Of a stretch of DNA of 6,858 nt, positions 1-6,606 are shown one piece after another (position 1 is the stretch's first letter; each line of letters begins with the position of its first letter). Position numbers and translations under genes: made by a program. This stretch comes from Yoonia sp. (lineage in GTDB: Bacteria > Pseudomonadota > Alphaproteobacteria > Rhodobacterales > Rhodobacteraceae): NCBI GenBank assembly GCA_020627605.1, contig JAHDGO010000110.1, positions 1 through 6,858 on the forward strand, written 5' to 3'. The notes below the pieces were generated by a model. It saw nothing but the letters and a program-made list of their open reading frames with translations, was not told where the DNA came from and did not search any database.

Positions 1-2
1 TT

Positions 3-603
3 GCAGATCATGTGACAGACCGCGCGACATTGATCGGTGCTGCGAACACACTGACATTCAAGGATGATCATTTTCGCTGATAATACAGATGGTTACGGCT
101 TCACAGCCAATTTGCAGCAAGGGGCGCCAAACTGGAACCCAAAGGCTGGCCCGGCAGCGATTTTCGGCGCAGGCGGGGCGGCCCGGGCCATTATCGTGGC
201 ACTTGCAGATGCCGGGGTGCCGGAAATCGTCATTTCAAACCGCACCAGACCCAAGGCCGAAGCGCTGCGCGACGATTTTGGCGCACGGGTCCGTGTCGTC
301 GATTGGGTGCAGGCAGATCAGATGCTGACTGATGCGATGACGGTTGTGAACACTACGTCGCTCGGGATGGTCGGTGCGCAGGAATTCAAGGTGTCGCTGG
401 ATCAACTGAACCCGGCGGCTACTGTCACCGACATCGTCTACACTCCTTTGCGCACGCCCTTTCTTGATGCAGCAGAGAAAGCCGGCTGCACCACCGTCGA
501 CGGGCTCGGCATGTTGCTGCATCAGGGCGTGCCGGGGTTCGAGCGTTGGTTTGGCCACAGACCAGAGGTGGATCAAGCAACACGCGACGCGGTGCTGGCA
601 TGA
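3..603 (+). CDS. aroE: Shikimate dehydrogenase AroE, 3' part, interrupted by an apparent frameshift
   Basis: AroE reduces 3-dehydroshikimate to shikimate with NADPH in the cytoplasm (shikimate pathway). The 5' end lies outside the window. From position 3 one frame encodes the substrate-domain piece ending DRATLIGAANTLTFKDDHF, with the conserved Asn of the GA(A/V)NT motif, then meets TGA-TAA at 78-83. The rest of the protein continues in a different frame from about position 73: ADNTDGYGF with the catalytic Asp of NTDG (88-90), the NADP-binding glycine loop GAGGAAR (166-186), the NRT motif that normally contacts the NADP phosphate (238-246), and the family's C-terminal DGLGMLLHQG signature. 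The ATG at 64 is therefore not the true start; its first codons are out of frame. The stop overlaps the coaE start as ATGA. Family identity is certain. Whether the gene is broken or the sequence has an indel error is open; the 3' part shows no other decay. Confidence 0.9.
55..80 (+). other. Frame-change interval within aroE
   Basis: The AroE-coding frame upstream closes at TGA 78-80. The frame that encodes the rest of AroE is closed by TGA at 52-54 and opens only from 55. The shift must therefore lie in 55-80, and protein similarity places it close to a run of four T at 71-74. Removing one T restores HFADNTDG; adding two bases would restore a loop one residue longer, closer to what I remember as usual for the family. 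Either a real mutation or a sequencing or assembly indel would produce this. Confidence 0.8.
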
Positions 604-1190
604 CCCATCTTTTGGGCCTGACCGGATCCATTGGCATGGGCAAATCGACCACGGCCCAGATGTTTCGTGATGCCGGTGTCCCGGTCTGGGATGCAGACGC
701 CGCTGTGCATGAACTTTATGCCAAAGGGGGTGCCGCCGTCCCCGAAATCGGCAGGCTTTTTCCCGATGCGATCGTTGACGATGCTGTCAGTCGCGCCGTT
801 TTGCGCAAATTGATTGCCGAGGACCTTGGCGTGATCGGACAGATCGAGGAAATCGTGCATCCGCTGGTGGCCAATCACCGTGCGGCCTTTCTTGCGAAAA
901 CGGATGCGCCGCTGGTTGTCCTCGATATTCCACTCTTGTTTGAAACCAGCGCACAGGACTGGCTGTCATCGGTCCTTGTCGTCAGTGCGCCGCCAGAGGT
1001 GCAGCGCGCCAGAGTGCTCGCCCGTCCTGGCATGACAGAGGCTGAATTCGCCCGGATCCTGGATTTGCAGATCAGCGATGATGAAAAACGCACCCGCGCC
1101 GATCATGTGATCGAGACGCTGTCACTGGACGCCACCAGGGCGGCGGTGCAAGATCTGATCGCCACACTCACAAAGGCCCATCATGCGTGA
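600..1190 (+). CDS. coaE: Dephospho-CoA kinase CoaE
   Basis: CoaE phosphorylates the 3'-hydroxyl of dephospho-CoA with ATP, the last step of coenzyme A synthesis, in the cytoplasm. The 196-residue product has the usual family length. It opens with the P-loop [12 protein letters not shown] (residues 6-17, Lys15 and Ser16), followed by the WDAD motif with Asp33, the expected catalytic acid; [12 protein letters not shown] and the later RARVLAR stretch are also typical of CoaE. The same frame is open further upstream to an ATG at 546, but the P-loop should sit near residue 9, so the ATG at 600, which overlaps the aroE stop as ATGA, is the better start. There is no strong Shine-Dalgarno sequence before it, which fits translational coupling to aroE. 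Nothing in it looks damaged. Confidence 0.96.
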   Translation: MTHLLGLTGSIGMGKSTTAQMFRDAGVPVWDADAAVHELYAKGGAAVPEIGRLFPDAIVDDAVSRAVLRKLIAEDLGVIGQIEEIVHPLVANHRAAFLAKTDAPLVVLDIPLLFETSAQDWLSSVLVVSAPPEVQRARVLARPGMTEAEFARILDLQISDDEKRTRADHVIETLSLDATRAAVQDLIATLTKAHHA

Positions 1191-1914
1191 AATCGTTCTG
1201 GATACCGAAACCACCGGGTTCGAGCCTGCCGAAGGCGATCGGATTGTTGAAATCGGCGCGGTCGAGCTGATCGGCCATGTCCCCACTGGGCGCACCTACC
1301 ATCAATATATCAACCCGCAACGCGCCATGCCGGCAGAGGCTTTTGGCGTTCATGGCATAGGGCCGGATCTGCTGGAACCACCGCAGAAACCGCAACCCGG
1401 TCAGGAAACCCTGCGTGACAAGCCCTTGTTCAAGGACATCGCGCAGGACTTTGTCGATTTCATCGGCGATGCTAAGCTGGTGATCCACAATGCCGCCTTT
1501 GACATGAAGTTCCTGAATGCAGAGCTGGGCTGGGTCAACCGCCCGCTTTTGCCGATGGATCAGGCGCTGGATACACTGGCCATTGCCCGCCGCAAGTTTC
1601 CCGGCTCACCTGCCTCACTTGATGCGCTTTGCCGCCGGTTTGGCATCGACAATACCTCGCGCACATTGCACGGCGCGCTTCTGGACAGCGAAATTCTAGC
1701 AGAGGTCTATCTGGAGCTGATCGGCGGACGCCAGCCGGATTTCGCCTTGGCTGCCGACACCCGCAGCACAACAGCCGATGCCGGTGGCGAGGTATGGCGG
1801 CCAACACCGCGGCCCTCACCATTGGCGGCGCGTCTTACACATGAAGAAGCCGCCGCCCATGCTGCTTTCATTGAACAGTTGGGCGACGGCGCACTCTGGA
1901 AAAAGTCAGGCTGA
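1183..1914 (+). CDS. dnaQ: DNA polymerase III epsilon subunit, 3'-5' proofreading exonuclease
   Basis: DnaQ is the 3'-5' exonuclease that edits replication errors in the polymerase III core. All DEDDh residues are present in the 243-residue product: Asp7 and Glu9 in DTET (ExoI), Asp107 in HNAAFD (ExoII), and His163 and Asp168 in LHGALLDSE (ExoIII). FGVHGI at residues 54-59 is also typical. Between VHGI and DKPLF there is a Pro/Gln-rich stretch (about residues 60-79) that looks roughly 12-15 residues longer than in the E. coli protein as I remember it. The tail after residue 185 should carry the polymerase-binding segment. The start overlaps coaE by 8 bases, with AAAGG at 1172-1176, six bases upstream. 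The gene converges on secB with 9 bases between the stop codons. Confidence 0.96.
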   Translation: MREIVLDTETTGFEPAEGDRIVEIGAVELIGHVPTGRTYHQYINPQRAMPAEAFGVHGIGPDLLEPPQKPQPGQETLRDKPLFKDIAQDFVDFIGDAKLVIHNAAFDMKFLNAELGWVNRPLLPMDQALDTLAIARRKFPGSPASLDALCRRFGIDNTSRTLHGALLDSEILAEVYLELIGGRQPDFALAADTRSTTADAGGEVWRPTPRPSPLAARLTHEEAAAHAAFIEQLGDGALWKKSG

Positions 1915-1923
1915 CGCCCGGCC

Positions 1924-2430
1924 TCAGTTCGCTTTTTCTTTTGCGGCTTTCTCTGCTTCTGTCCGGCGGGCCAGTTCAGAGCGGTAGAGTGAGAGAAAAT
2001 CGATGGTTTCAAGGTTCAGCGGCGGGAAGCCACCGTCACGTGTCACATCGCTGACGATCCGGCGCAGGAACGGGAAGGTCAGGCGCGGGCATTCTATCAA
2101 AAGATAGGGATGCATCTGTTCGTCAGGCACGCCCTCGACCTGAAAGACACCGGCATACTCCAGCTCCAGCACGAAAAGCGGTTCGCCCTTTTCCTTGGTC
2201 TTGCTGGTGATGTTCAGTTTGGTGATCACCTCGAACTGGTTGTCCTGTTTGCGCTTGCGCGCATCAAGGTTCACCTGCACCTGAATTTCAGGCTGCGCAT
2301 CGCCAGAAACACCCTTTTGCGCAAGGATGTTTTCGAACGACATGTCGCGGATGTACTGTGCCAGCACACGGCTGCTGATCTGCGGTTGCTGGGGTGGGGT
2401 TGCGGCACCGTTTTCGGGTGTATCGGCCAT
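1924..2430 (-). CDS. secB: Protein-export chaperone SecB
   Basis: SecB is a cytoplasmic homotetrameric chaperone that keeps precursors unfolded and delivers them to SecA at the Sec translocon. The 168-residue product has a Gln/Pro-rich N-terminus, then YIRDMSFEN (residues 26-34), the beta-sheet core with LELEYAGVF (88-96), and the strongly conserved C-terminal half LLIECPRLTFPF and GGFPPLNLETIDFLSLY (110-149). The tail is Lys/Ala-rich and ends KEKAN; in E. coli SecB the C-terminal end contacts SecA. The ATG at 2430 is preceded by GGAG at 2443-2440, nine bases away. It lies 58 bases downstream of fxsA on the same strand, so the two are probably co-transcribed. Length and motifs are normal. Confidence 0.97.
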   Translation of the reverse strand: MADTPENGAATPPQQPQISSRVLAQYIRDMSFENILAQKGVSGDAQPEIQVQVNLDARKRKQDNQFEVITKLNITSKTKEKGEPLFVLELEYAGVFQVEGVPDEQMHPYLLIECPRLTFPFLRRIVSDVTRDGGFPPLNLETIDFLSLYRSELARRTEAEKAAKEKAN

Positions 2431-2439
2431 TGGAAACTG

Positions 2440-2443
2440 CTCC
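2440..2443 (-). promoter_or_regulatory. Ribosome binding site of secB
   Basis: Read on the minus strand this is GGAG, nine bases before the ATG at 2430. It supports that ATG as the secB start. Confidence 0.6.
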
Positions 2444-2488
2444 GGTTCAAAAAGGTTGGCGCGTTCCTAACAGTCTATCTTTGCGGGC

Positions 2489-2971
2489 TCAATGCCGGGT
2501 CCAGTCTGACGGGCCGTCCTTTGGTGCCTTTTCGCGGGTCACATCCTCGAATTCGGCGTCAATGACGGTATCGCTAGGGTTGGGCTGCTCGGGTTGTGGG
2601 CCCTGGCCCATTTCAAACCGCTGGACGTTGATGCGGGTCTTGATCGCCTCAAAAATCGACTTGCGCACACCGGGTATCAGCAGTGACAGACCCACCGCAT
2701 CGGTAAAGAATCCCGGTGTCAGCAACAGCGCACCGGCAAAGAGGATCATCGCGCCGCTGGCCAGCGTTTCCGTCGGATCCCGCAAATCCCGGAACGACTG
2801 CTGCAAGCGGCCAAGTTCCTGTAGCCCCTGACTGCGCACCAGATAGGACCCGGCAATCGCCGTCAGCAGCACGATCAGCAGTGTCCACCAGATGCCGATC
2901 ACGCCGCCAACCTGAATGAACAGGGCGATTTCGATCATCGGGACCGCGATAAAAGCAAGGAACAGCCACAT
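2489..2971 (-). CDS. fxsA: FxsA family inner-membrane protein
   Basis: FxsA-family proteins are small inner-membrane proteins; E. coli FxsA (YjeG) is known for relieving exclusion of phage T7 by the F plasmid when overproduced, but its normal role is unknown. The 160-residue product has hydrophobic segments at about residues 2-20 (including the family-typical PMIEIALF), 24-43 and 72-99, the last containing ALLLTPGFFTDAVGLSLLIPG, the most recognisable FxsA motif. A charged cytoplasmic-looking tail includes VIDAEFEDV (136-144), similar to the IDGEYEEV-like tails of alphaproteobacterial members. I chose the ATG at 2971 because AAAGG lies eight bases upstream and MWLF begins directly with the membrane segment. 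A GTG at 2980, adding three residues, is possible but has no well-placed ribosome site. The gene probably heads an operon with secB. Confidence 0.92.
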   Translation of the reverse strand: MWLFLAFIAVPMIEIALFIQVGGVIGIWWTLLIVLLTAIAGSYLVRSQGLQELGRLQQSFRDLRDPTETLASGAMILFAGALLLTPGFFTDAVGLSLLIPGVRKSIFEAIKTRINVQRFEMGQGPQPEQPNPSDTVIDAEFEDVTREKAPKDGPSDWTRH

Positions 2972-2979
2972 TCGCAGCA

Positions 2980-2984
2980 CCTTT
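2980..2984 (-). promoter_or_regulatory. Ribosome binding site deciding the fxsA start
   Basis: Read on the minus strand this is AAAGG, eight bases before the ATG at 2971. It overlaps the alternative GTG start at 2980-2978, so it can serve only the ATG. Confidence 0.6.
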
Positions 2985-3042
2985 CATAACATGTTGGGGG
3001 CCAAGGTGGACTCGGCCCTACCCCTGACCTACATAAGAACCG

Positions 3043-3048
3043 AAGGGG
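3043..3048 (+). promoter_or_regulatory. Ribosome binding site for the alternative Tim44-like gene start
   Basis: AAGGGG lies nine bases before the ATG at 3058. A second site, GAGG at 3073-3076, serves the ATG at 3082. Having both leaves the start undecided from sequence alone. Confidence 0.4.
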
Positions 3049-3081
3049 CAGGTTTCCATGCCCTACCGATATGAGGTCCTG

Positions 3082-3744
3082 ATGAACTCTCCGCTTATTC
3101 AGCTTTTGGTGCTTGCGGGCATCGCTGTTTTTCTGATCCTGCGCCTGCGCGGCGTACTGGGCACACGCGAGGGTTTTGAAAAACCCGCCGTCACCCGGCC
3201 AGAGCCAAACCGCCGTGTTGGCAAACCTGACTTTGACGTAATCGAAGGTGGGCCCGATCTGGATATCACTGATCATGTGGAAGAGGATTCAGAAGCGGCC
3301 AAGGCACTCGCCGCGATGAAGCGCGTGGACCCCACATTCAATGTCAGTGAATTTCTGGGCGGCGCGCGCGGCGCCTACGAGATGATCCTGATGGCCTTTG
3401 AAAATGGTGATCTGGACAGCATCGTGCCCTTCATTTCCGAAGACGTGTATGAAGCCTTCGCCGCTGTGGTCGATGAACGCCAGCGTCAGGGCCTGACCAT
3501 TGACGCGAAATTCATCGGCATCAGCGACATGACACTGACAGATGCCACATTCGACGAGATCACCAAAGAGGGTGAGGTCAGCGTGCGCTTTAAGTCGGAA
3601 ATGACGTCCATTGTGCGCGACAACGCAGGCGACATCATCGAAGGCAGCGACACAGAGATCAAGCGCCAGAAAGACACCTGGACCTTTGCGCGCCAGATGG
3701 ATGCTGGCGATCCAAACTGGCGGCTTGTTGCCACGGGCGAATGA
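3082..3744 (+). CDS. Membrane-anchored Tim44-like domain protein (TimA-type)
   Basis: This 220-residue protein belongs to the alphaproteobacterial relatives of mitochondrial Tim44; Caulobacter TimA is the described bacterial example, an inner-membrane-associated protein. The first 20 residues form one membrane segment (LIQLLVLAGIAVFLIL), followed by a basic LRGVLGTREGFEKP stretch and an acidic, Pro-rich linker. The Tim44-like (lumazine-like fold) domain occupies about residues 80-220, with FLGGARGAYEMILMAFENGDL (split about residues 91-111), a VYEAF helix and the closing WTFAR...PNWRLVAT strand. I favour ATG 3082 (GAGG at 3073-3076, five bases upstream) because the membrane segment then begins at once. 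ATG 3058 with AAGGGG nine bases upstream would add MPYRYEVL and cannot be excluded. The stop overlaps mltA as ATGA. The bacterial function is not settled; a role in membrane protein handling is an inference from the family. Confidence 0.88.
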   Translation: MNSPLIQLLVLAGIAVFLILRLRGVLGTREGFEKPAVTRPEPNRRVGKPDFDVIEGGPDLDITDHVEEDSEAAKALAAMKRVDPTFNVSEFLGGARGAYEMILMAFENGDLDSIVPFISEDVYEAFAAVVDERQRQGLTIDAKFIGISDMTLTDATFDEITKEGEVSVRFKSEMTSIVRDNAGDIIEGSDTEIKRQKDTWTFARQMDAGDPNWRLVATGE

Positions 3745-4775
3745 TCGCACGCTGGGCGGGTGCCATCGGGGTATCCCTGACGATTGCAGGCAATGCCATG
3801 GCCGATGAACCGACCTATTCCCAGCTGTCCTACGACGCCTTGCGCGGCTGGCCGTCTGATGACCATCAGGCGGCCCTGGACGTATTCCTGAACACCTGCG
3901 GTGATCTGGACAATCGCGAATGGTCGATCCTTTGTGATTTTGCGCGCACCGGCCCTGAACCGCGCGGGTTCTTCGAAAAATTCTTTCGCCCCATTCTGAT
4001 CGAAGATGGCGATCCGATGCTCTTCACCGGGTATTTTGAACCGGAACTGCCCGGCGCGCGCATCTTTGGTGATGCGTACCAATATCCGATCTATGCAGTG
4101 CCCGATGATCTGGTTCCGGGAGAGCCCTATCTGACCCGGCGCGAGATCGAGGAAACCCGCCCTTTGGCCGGGCGCGGGCTGGAGCTGGCCTGGCTGACCG
4201 ACCCGGTTGATCTGTTTTTTCTGCAGGTGCAGGGGTCAGGCCGTATCCGCTTGCCTGACGGCACCATGATGCGCGTGGGCTACGGCGACAAGAATACGCG
4301 AGAGTATTCATCAGTAGGTGTCAAACTGATCGAACGGGGGATCTTTGAACCGCATGAGGTGTCAGCCGCTGTGATCCGCAACTGGGTGCATGAAAACCCT
4401 GATGCTGGGCAAGAGCTGCTGTGGGAAAACGAAAGTTATGTCTTTTTCCGTGAAGTGAGCGAGGTGCCTGCCGACCTTGGCCCGCTGGGTGCGATGAACC
4501 GGTCGGTGACGCCGCACCGGACCATTGCCGTTGATCCCGAGTTCACCCCGCTTGGTGCGCCGGTCTGGATTGAAAAGGATGGGGCAGAACCTATCAACCG
4601 CCTGATGATCGCGCAGGATACAGGATCCGCCATCAAGGGCGCGCAGCGGGCAGATATCTTTTTCGGTACTGGCGATGATGCGGGCCGCGCCGCTGGCCAG
4701 ATCAGGGATGGCGGGCGCATGGTTGTGCTGTTGCCTGCCACAATCGCCCATCGCCTGTTGGTGGCGCAGCGGTGA
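3741..4775 (+). CDS. mltA: Membrane-bound lytic murein transglycosylase A family protein MltA
   Basis: MltA cleaves the MurNAc-GlcNAc bond of peptidoglycan in the periplasm, forming 1,6-anhydro-MurNAc ends. The 344-residue product begins with a signal peptide; cleavage is likely after AMA at residue 21 or so. No Cys follows the hydrophobic core, so there is no lipobox, unlike E. coli MltA, which is an outer-membrane lipoprotein. Domain landmarks are FTGYFEPELPG (95-105), FFLQVQGSGRIRLPDG (159-174), AVDPEFTPLGAPVWIE (263-278), and the 3D-domain AQDTGSAIKG (291-300, Asp293) followed by RADIFFGTG with Asp305. I take Asp305 as the likely counterpart of the E. coli catalytic Asp308. Two cysteines (53 and 65) near the N-terminus of the mature protein could form a disulfide. 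The gene is coupled to its neighbours by ATGA upstream and GTGA downstream. Confidence 0.94.
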   Translation: MIARWAGAIGVSLTIAGNAMADEPTYSQLSYDALRGWPSDDHQAALDVFLNTCGDLDNREWSILCDFARTGPEPRGFFEKFFRPILIEDGDPMLFTGYFEPELPGARIFGDAYQYPIYAVPDDLVPGEPYLTRREIEETRPLAGRGLELAWLTDPVDLFFLQVQGSGRIRLPDGTMMRVGYGDKNTREYSSVGVKLIERGIFEPHEVSAAVIRNWVHENPDAGQELLWENESYVFFREVSEVPADLGPLGAMNRSVTPHRTIAVDPEFTPLGAPVWIEKDGAEPINRLMIAQDTGSAIKGAQRADIFFGTGDDAGRAAGQIRDGGRMVVLLPATIAHRLLVAQR

Positions 4776-5365
4776 GGCGCAGACCACGGCATCTGTCGCC
4801 GGAAGAGCGTGCCTTGTGGGACCGTGTCGCGGATCGCACGACGCCGCTGCACCCCGAACGTGACATGGCAGAGCCGGATGCCGCCCCGGTCCCTTCGCCT
4901 AAAAGACCCACGCCGCACCCCGATCCACTGCCAAAGTTTCAGGTCGGTGAACGCGCGCAGCACCGCCGCCCGCATGATGTGATGCGCCCGCTGATAGACC
5001 GGCTTGCTGCCGCGCCTGTGAACATGGACAACAAATCCTTTGGGAAGATGAAGCGGGGCAAGCTGAAGCCAGAGGCGCGTATCGACCTGCACGGGATGAC
5101 GATGGCAGAGGCGCATCCTGAACTTGTGGCCTTTATTCTGGGATCACAGGCCATGGGGCGGCGGCTGGTTCTGGTGATCACCGGCAAGGGCAAGGACCGC
5201 GATGATGGCGGGCCGATCCCGACGCGCCATGGTGTTTTGCGCCATCAGGTGCCGCAGTGGCTGGCGCTGCCGCCGCTGGCCCCGGCAATCCTGCAGGTCA
5301 CGCCAGCCCATATTCGCCATGGCGGGCACGGCGCCTATTACGTTTATCTACGCCGGAACCGATAG
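4772..5365 (+). CDS. Smr domain protein (Smr/MutS family)
   Basis: This 197-residue protein carries a C-terminal Smr domain, the small fold first seen at the end of MutS2 and shown in several members to nick DNA or cut RNA. The N-terminal part (LSPEERALWDRV, residues 8-19) is typical of stand-alone proteobacterial Smr proteins, followed by a Pro-rich linker (about 33-55). The Smr domain runs from about 100 to the end: IDLHGMT (104-110), ITGKGKD (136-142), RHGVLRHQVPQWL (152-164) and HGGHGAYYVYLRR (183-195). It starts at GTG in a GTGA overlap with the mltA stop, which implies coupled translation. Its last 18 bases overlap the end of the MFS gene on the other strand. The substrate cannot be told from sequence; the name MutS here does not mean mismatch repair. 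Confidence 0.92.
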   Translation: MRRRPRHLSPEERALWDRVADRTTPLHPERDMAEPDAAPVPSPKRPTPHPDPLPKFQVGERAQHRRPHDVMRPLIDRLAAAPVNMDNKSFGKMKRGKLKPEARIDLHGMTMAEAHPELVAFILGSQAMGRRLVLVITGKGKDRDDGGPIPTRHGVLRHQVPQWLALPPLAPAILQVTPAHIRHGGHGAYYVYLRRNR

Positions 5366-6583
5366 CGCCGCATGGGCGCGCCGTGTCGGGACAATCAGGA
5401 TCAGCGCGGCAAAGGCAAAGATGGCGGCATAGCCCAATTGTTGCACCTCGAACCCGACGCCCCTGTCAATCAGCCAGCCCGACAACCCCGGCCCGATGGC
5501 AGAACCCAGCACCATCAGTGCCGCCGCCGCCGATTTGATTGATCCAAGGAACCGCGTCCCGTAAAACTCGGCCCAGCAGGCATTCAGCAAGGTCGATTGT
5601 CCGCCGCCGGCCAGCCCCATAAGGACCACGGCCAGGGCTGCCCACCCCAGTGAGGGCGCATACCAATGCAGCACAAAGGCCAGCACCAGCGGGATCAGAT
5701 ATATCGGTAAAAGGCGGATCGCCCCGAACCGGTCAATGGCCCAGCCATAAACGATGGTCGACAGCGCGAGGGTGATGGTTCCCAGCGGAAAGACCGACAC
5801 CAGTGCCAGATGCGACCAGCCTTTGATTTCGGCAAAATGCACCTGATGAAACCAGAAGGCTGTACCGAAACCAGAAAACGACATGACAGCCGGGACCATC
5901 GCCCAGAAAAGCGGATGGCGCAGTGCCTCGGCCCGCGTCCAGTGCCGCCCGTGCATGCCGGTGGCGTGACTTTCGGCGGCCATGGCCTGCGGCGTGCGTT
6001 CCAGCCGCAAGAGGCGATAAAGCAGAAAGCAGGCGGAAACACAGAAAACGGCAAAGACCACCCAAAGCGTGCGCCATTCGATCATGGACTTCAGCCAGAC
6101 CATGGTCAGCGGCAGTGTGGCCTCGCCAAACATGAACCCGAAGGCCGCCACGGCCAGCGCCCGCCCACGTGTGGCGACAAACCAGCGCGCCATGGCCACC
6201 ACGGCCACATGGTTTGTCATGCCCTGACCGGTGAACCGCAGGGCGAAGATCACAAAGGGCAACAGGCCCGCAACAGGGTTGAACGCCATCAGCAGACAAG
6301 ACGCAGCCAGCATCAGCACGACGACAATGCCCAGCGTGCGCACCCGAAAGCGGTCAGCCAGCCCCCCGGCAAAGACCATGACAATGGCCGAGGCACCGGT
6401 GCCAACCATGTAGATCAGGCCCCAGTCACCGTTCGACAGACCATAGGCTTCGCGGATTTCGCCGCCAAAGATTGCGATGAAAAAGGTTTGCCCAAAGCTC
6501 GACAGGAACGACAACAGAAAACCCGTGCCCAGAAAGGGCAGGTTGGCGCGGATGAATGCAATGTATCCGGGTGGGTTTGTCAT
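5348..6583 (-). CDS. Major facilitator superfamily (MFS) transporter
   Basis: A 411-residue inner-membrane transporter with about 12 hydrophobic segments in two halves, separated by a hydrophilic, partly charged loop (about residues 192-224) that contains several His. The MFS motif A occurs between helices 2 and 3 as GGLADRFRVRT (73-83), with a second copy in the other half, GWAIDRFGAIR (280-290). The RFTGQGMTNHVAVVAMARWF stretch (116-135) resembles the helix 4 region of oxalate/formate-antiporter-like and monocarboxylate-type MFS proteins, but the substrate cannot be assigned. The ATG at 6583 is the first possible start, since a TAA lies in frame at 6589-6587. Its AAGGG is almost directly against the ATG, so initiation may be weak or coupled to the upstream gene. 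The 3' end overlaps smr by 18 bases, tail to tail. Confidence 0.92.
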   Translation of the reverse strand: MTNPPGYIAFIRANLPFLGTGFLLSFLSSFGQTFFIAIFGGEIREAYGLSNGDWGLIYMVGTGASAIVMVFAGGLADRFRVRTLGIVVVLMLAASCLLMAFNPVAGLLPFVIFALRFTGQGMTNHVAVVAMARWFVATRGRALAVAAFGFMFGEATLPLTMVWLKSMIEWRTLWVVFAVFCVSACFLLYRLLRLERTPQAMAAESHATGMHGRHWTRAEALRHPLFWAMVPAVMSFSGFGTAFWFHQVHFAEIKGWSHLALVSVFPLGTITLALSTIVYGWAIDRFGAIRLLPIYLIPLVLAFVLHWYAPSLGWAALAVVLMGLAGGGQSTLLNACWAEFYGTRFLGSIKSAAAALMVLGSAIGPGLSGWLIDRGVGFEVQQLGYAAIFAFAALILIVPTRRAHAALSVPA

Positions 6584-6606
6584 CCCTTATTGATGCGCGC
6601 GGACGG

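Larger units (their letters stand above)
2972..3081. promoter_or_regulatory. Divergent intergenic region between fxsA and the Tim44-like gene
   Basis: Both flanking operons start here and read away from each other, so promoters for both must lie in or very near this stretch. For the plus strand a tentative match is TGGACT at 3007-3012 (4 of 6 to TTGACA), a 17-base spacer, and TACATA at 3030-3035 (3 of 6 to TATAAT), just upstream of the AAGGGG ribosome site at 3043-3048. I found no convincing minus-strand pair. A perfect 8-base palindrome AACATGTT sits at 2988-2995, just upstream of the fxsA ribosome site; its role, if any, is unknown. The location is a sound inference, the exact boxes are not. 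Confidence 0.4.

Noticed and set aside
64..75. ATG at 64 as the true start of a short AroE
   Set aside because: The codons before FADNTDG are out of frame with clear AroE coding sequence upstream, and the product would lack the substrate-binding domain.
546..599. Upstream extension of coaE to an ATG at 546
   Set aside because: It would add 18 residues inside the aroE end and push the P-loop too far from the N-terminus; the ATGA overlap at 600 fits better.
1479..1487. DnaA-box-like TGATCCACA
   Set aside because: It differs by one base from TTATCCACA, but it encodes the conserved VIHN motif of DnaQ and no cluster of similar boxes is nearby.
1908..1941. Possible terminator after dnaQ (AGGC/GCCT stem, then CTTTTTCTTTT)
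   Set aside because: The stem is only 4 base pairs with a 9-base loop, and the T-rich run encodes the Lys-rich tail of SecB on the other strand.
3486..4082. Open frame of 198 codons on the minus strand across the Tim44-mltA junction
   Set aside because: It mirrors two well-supported plus-strand genes and shows no domain or ribosome site of its own that I could support.
4436..5116. Open frame of 226 codons on the minus strand across the mltA-smr junction
   Set aside because: Both genes beneath it are confidently identified by family motifs; the antisense product has no recognisable domain.
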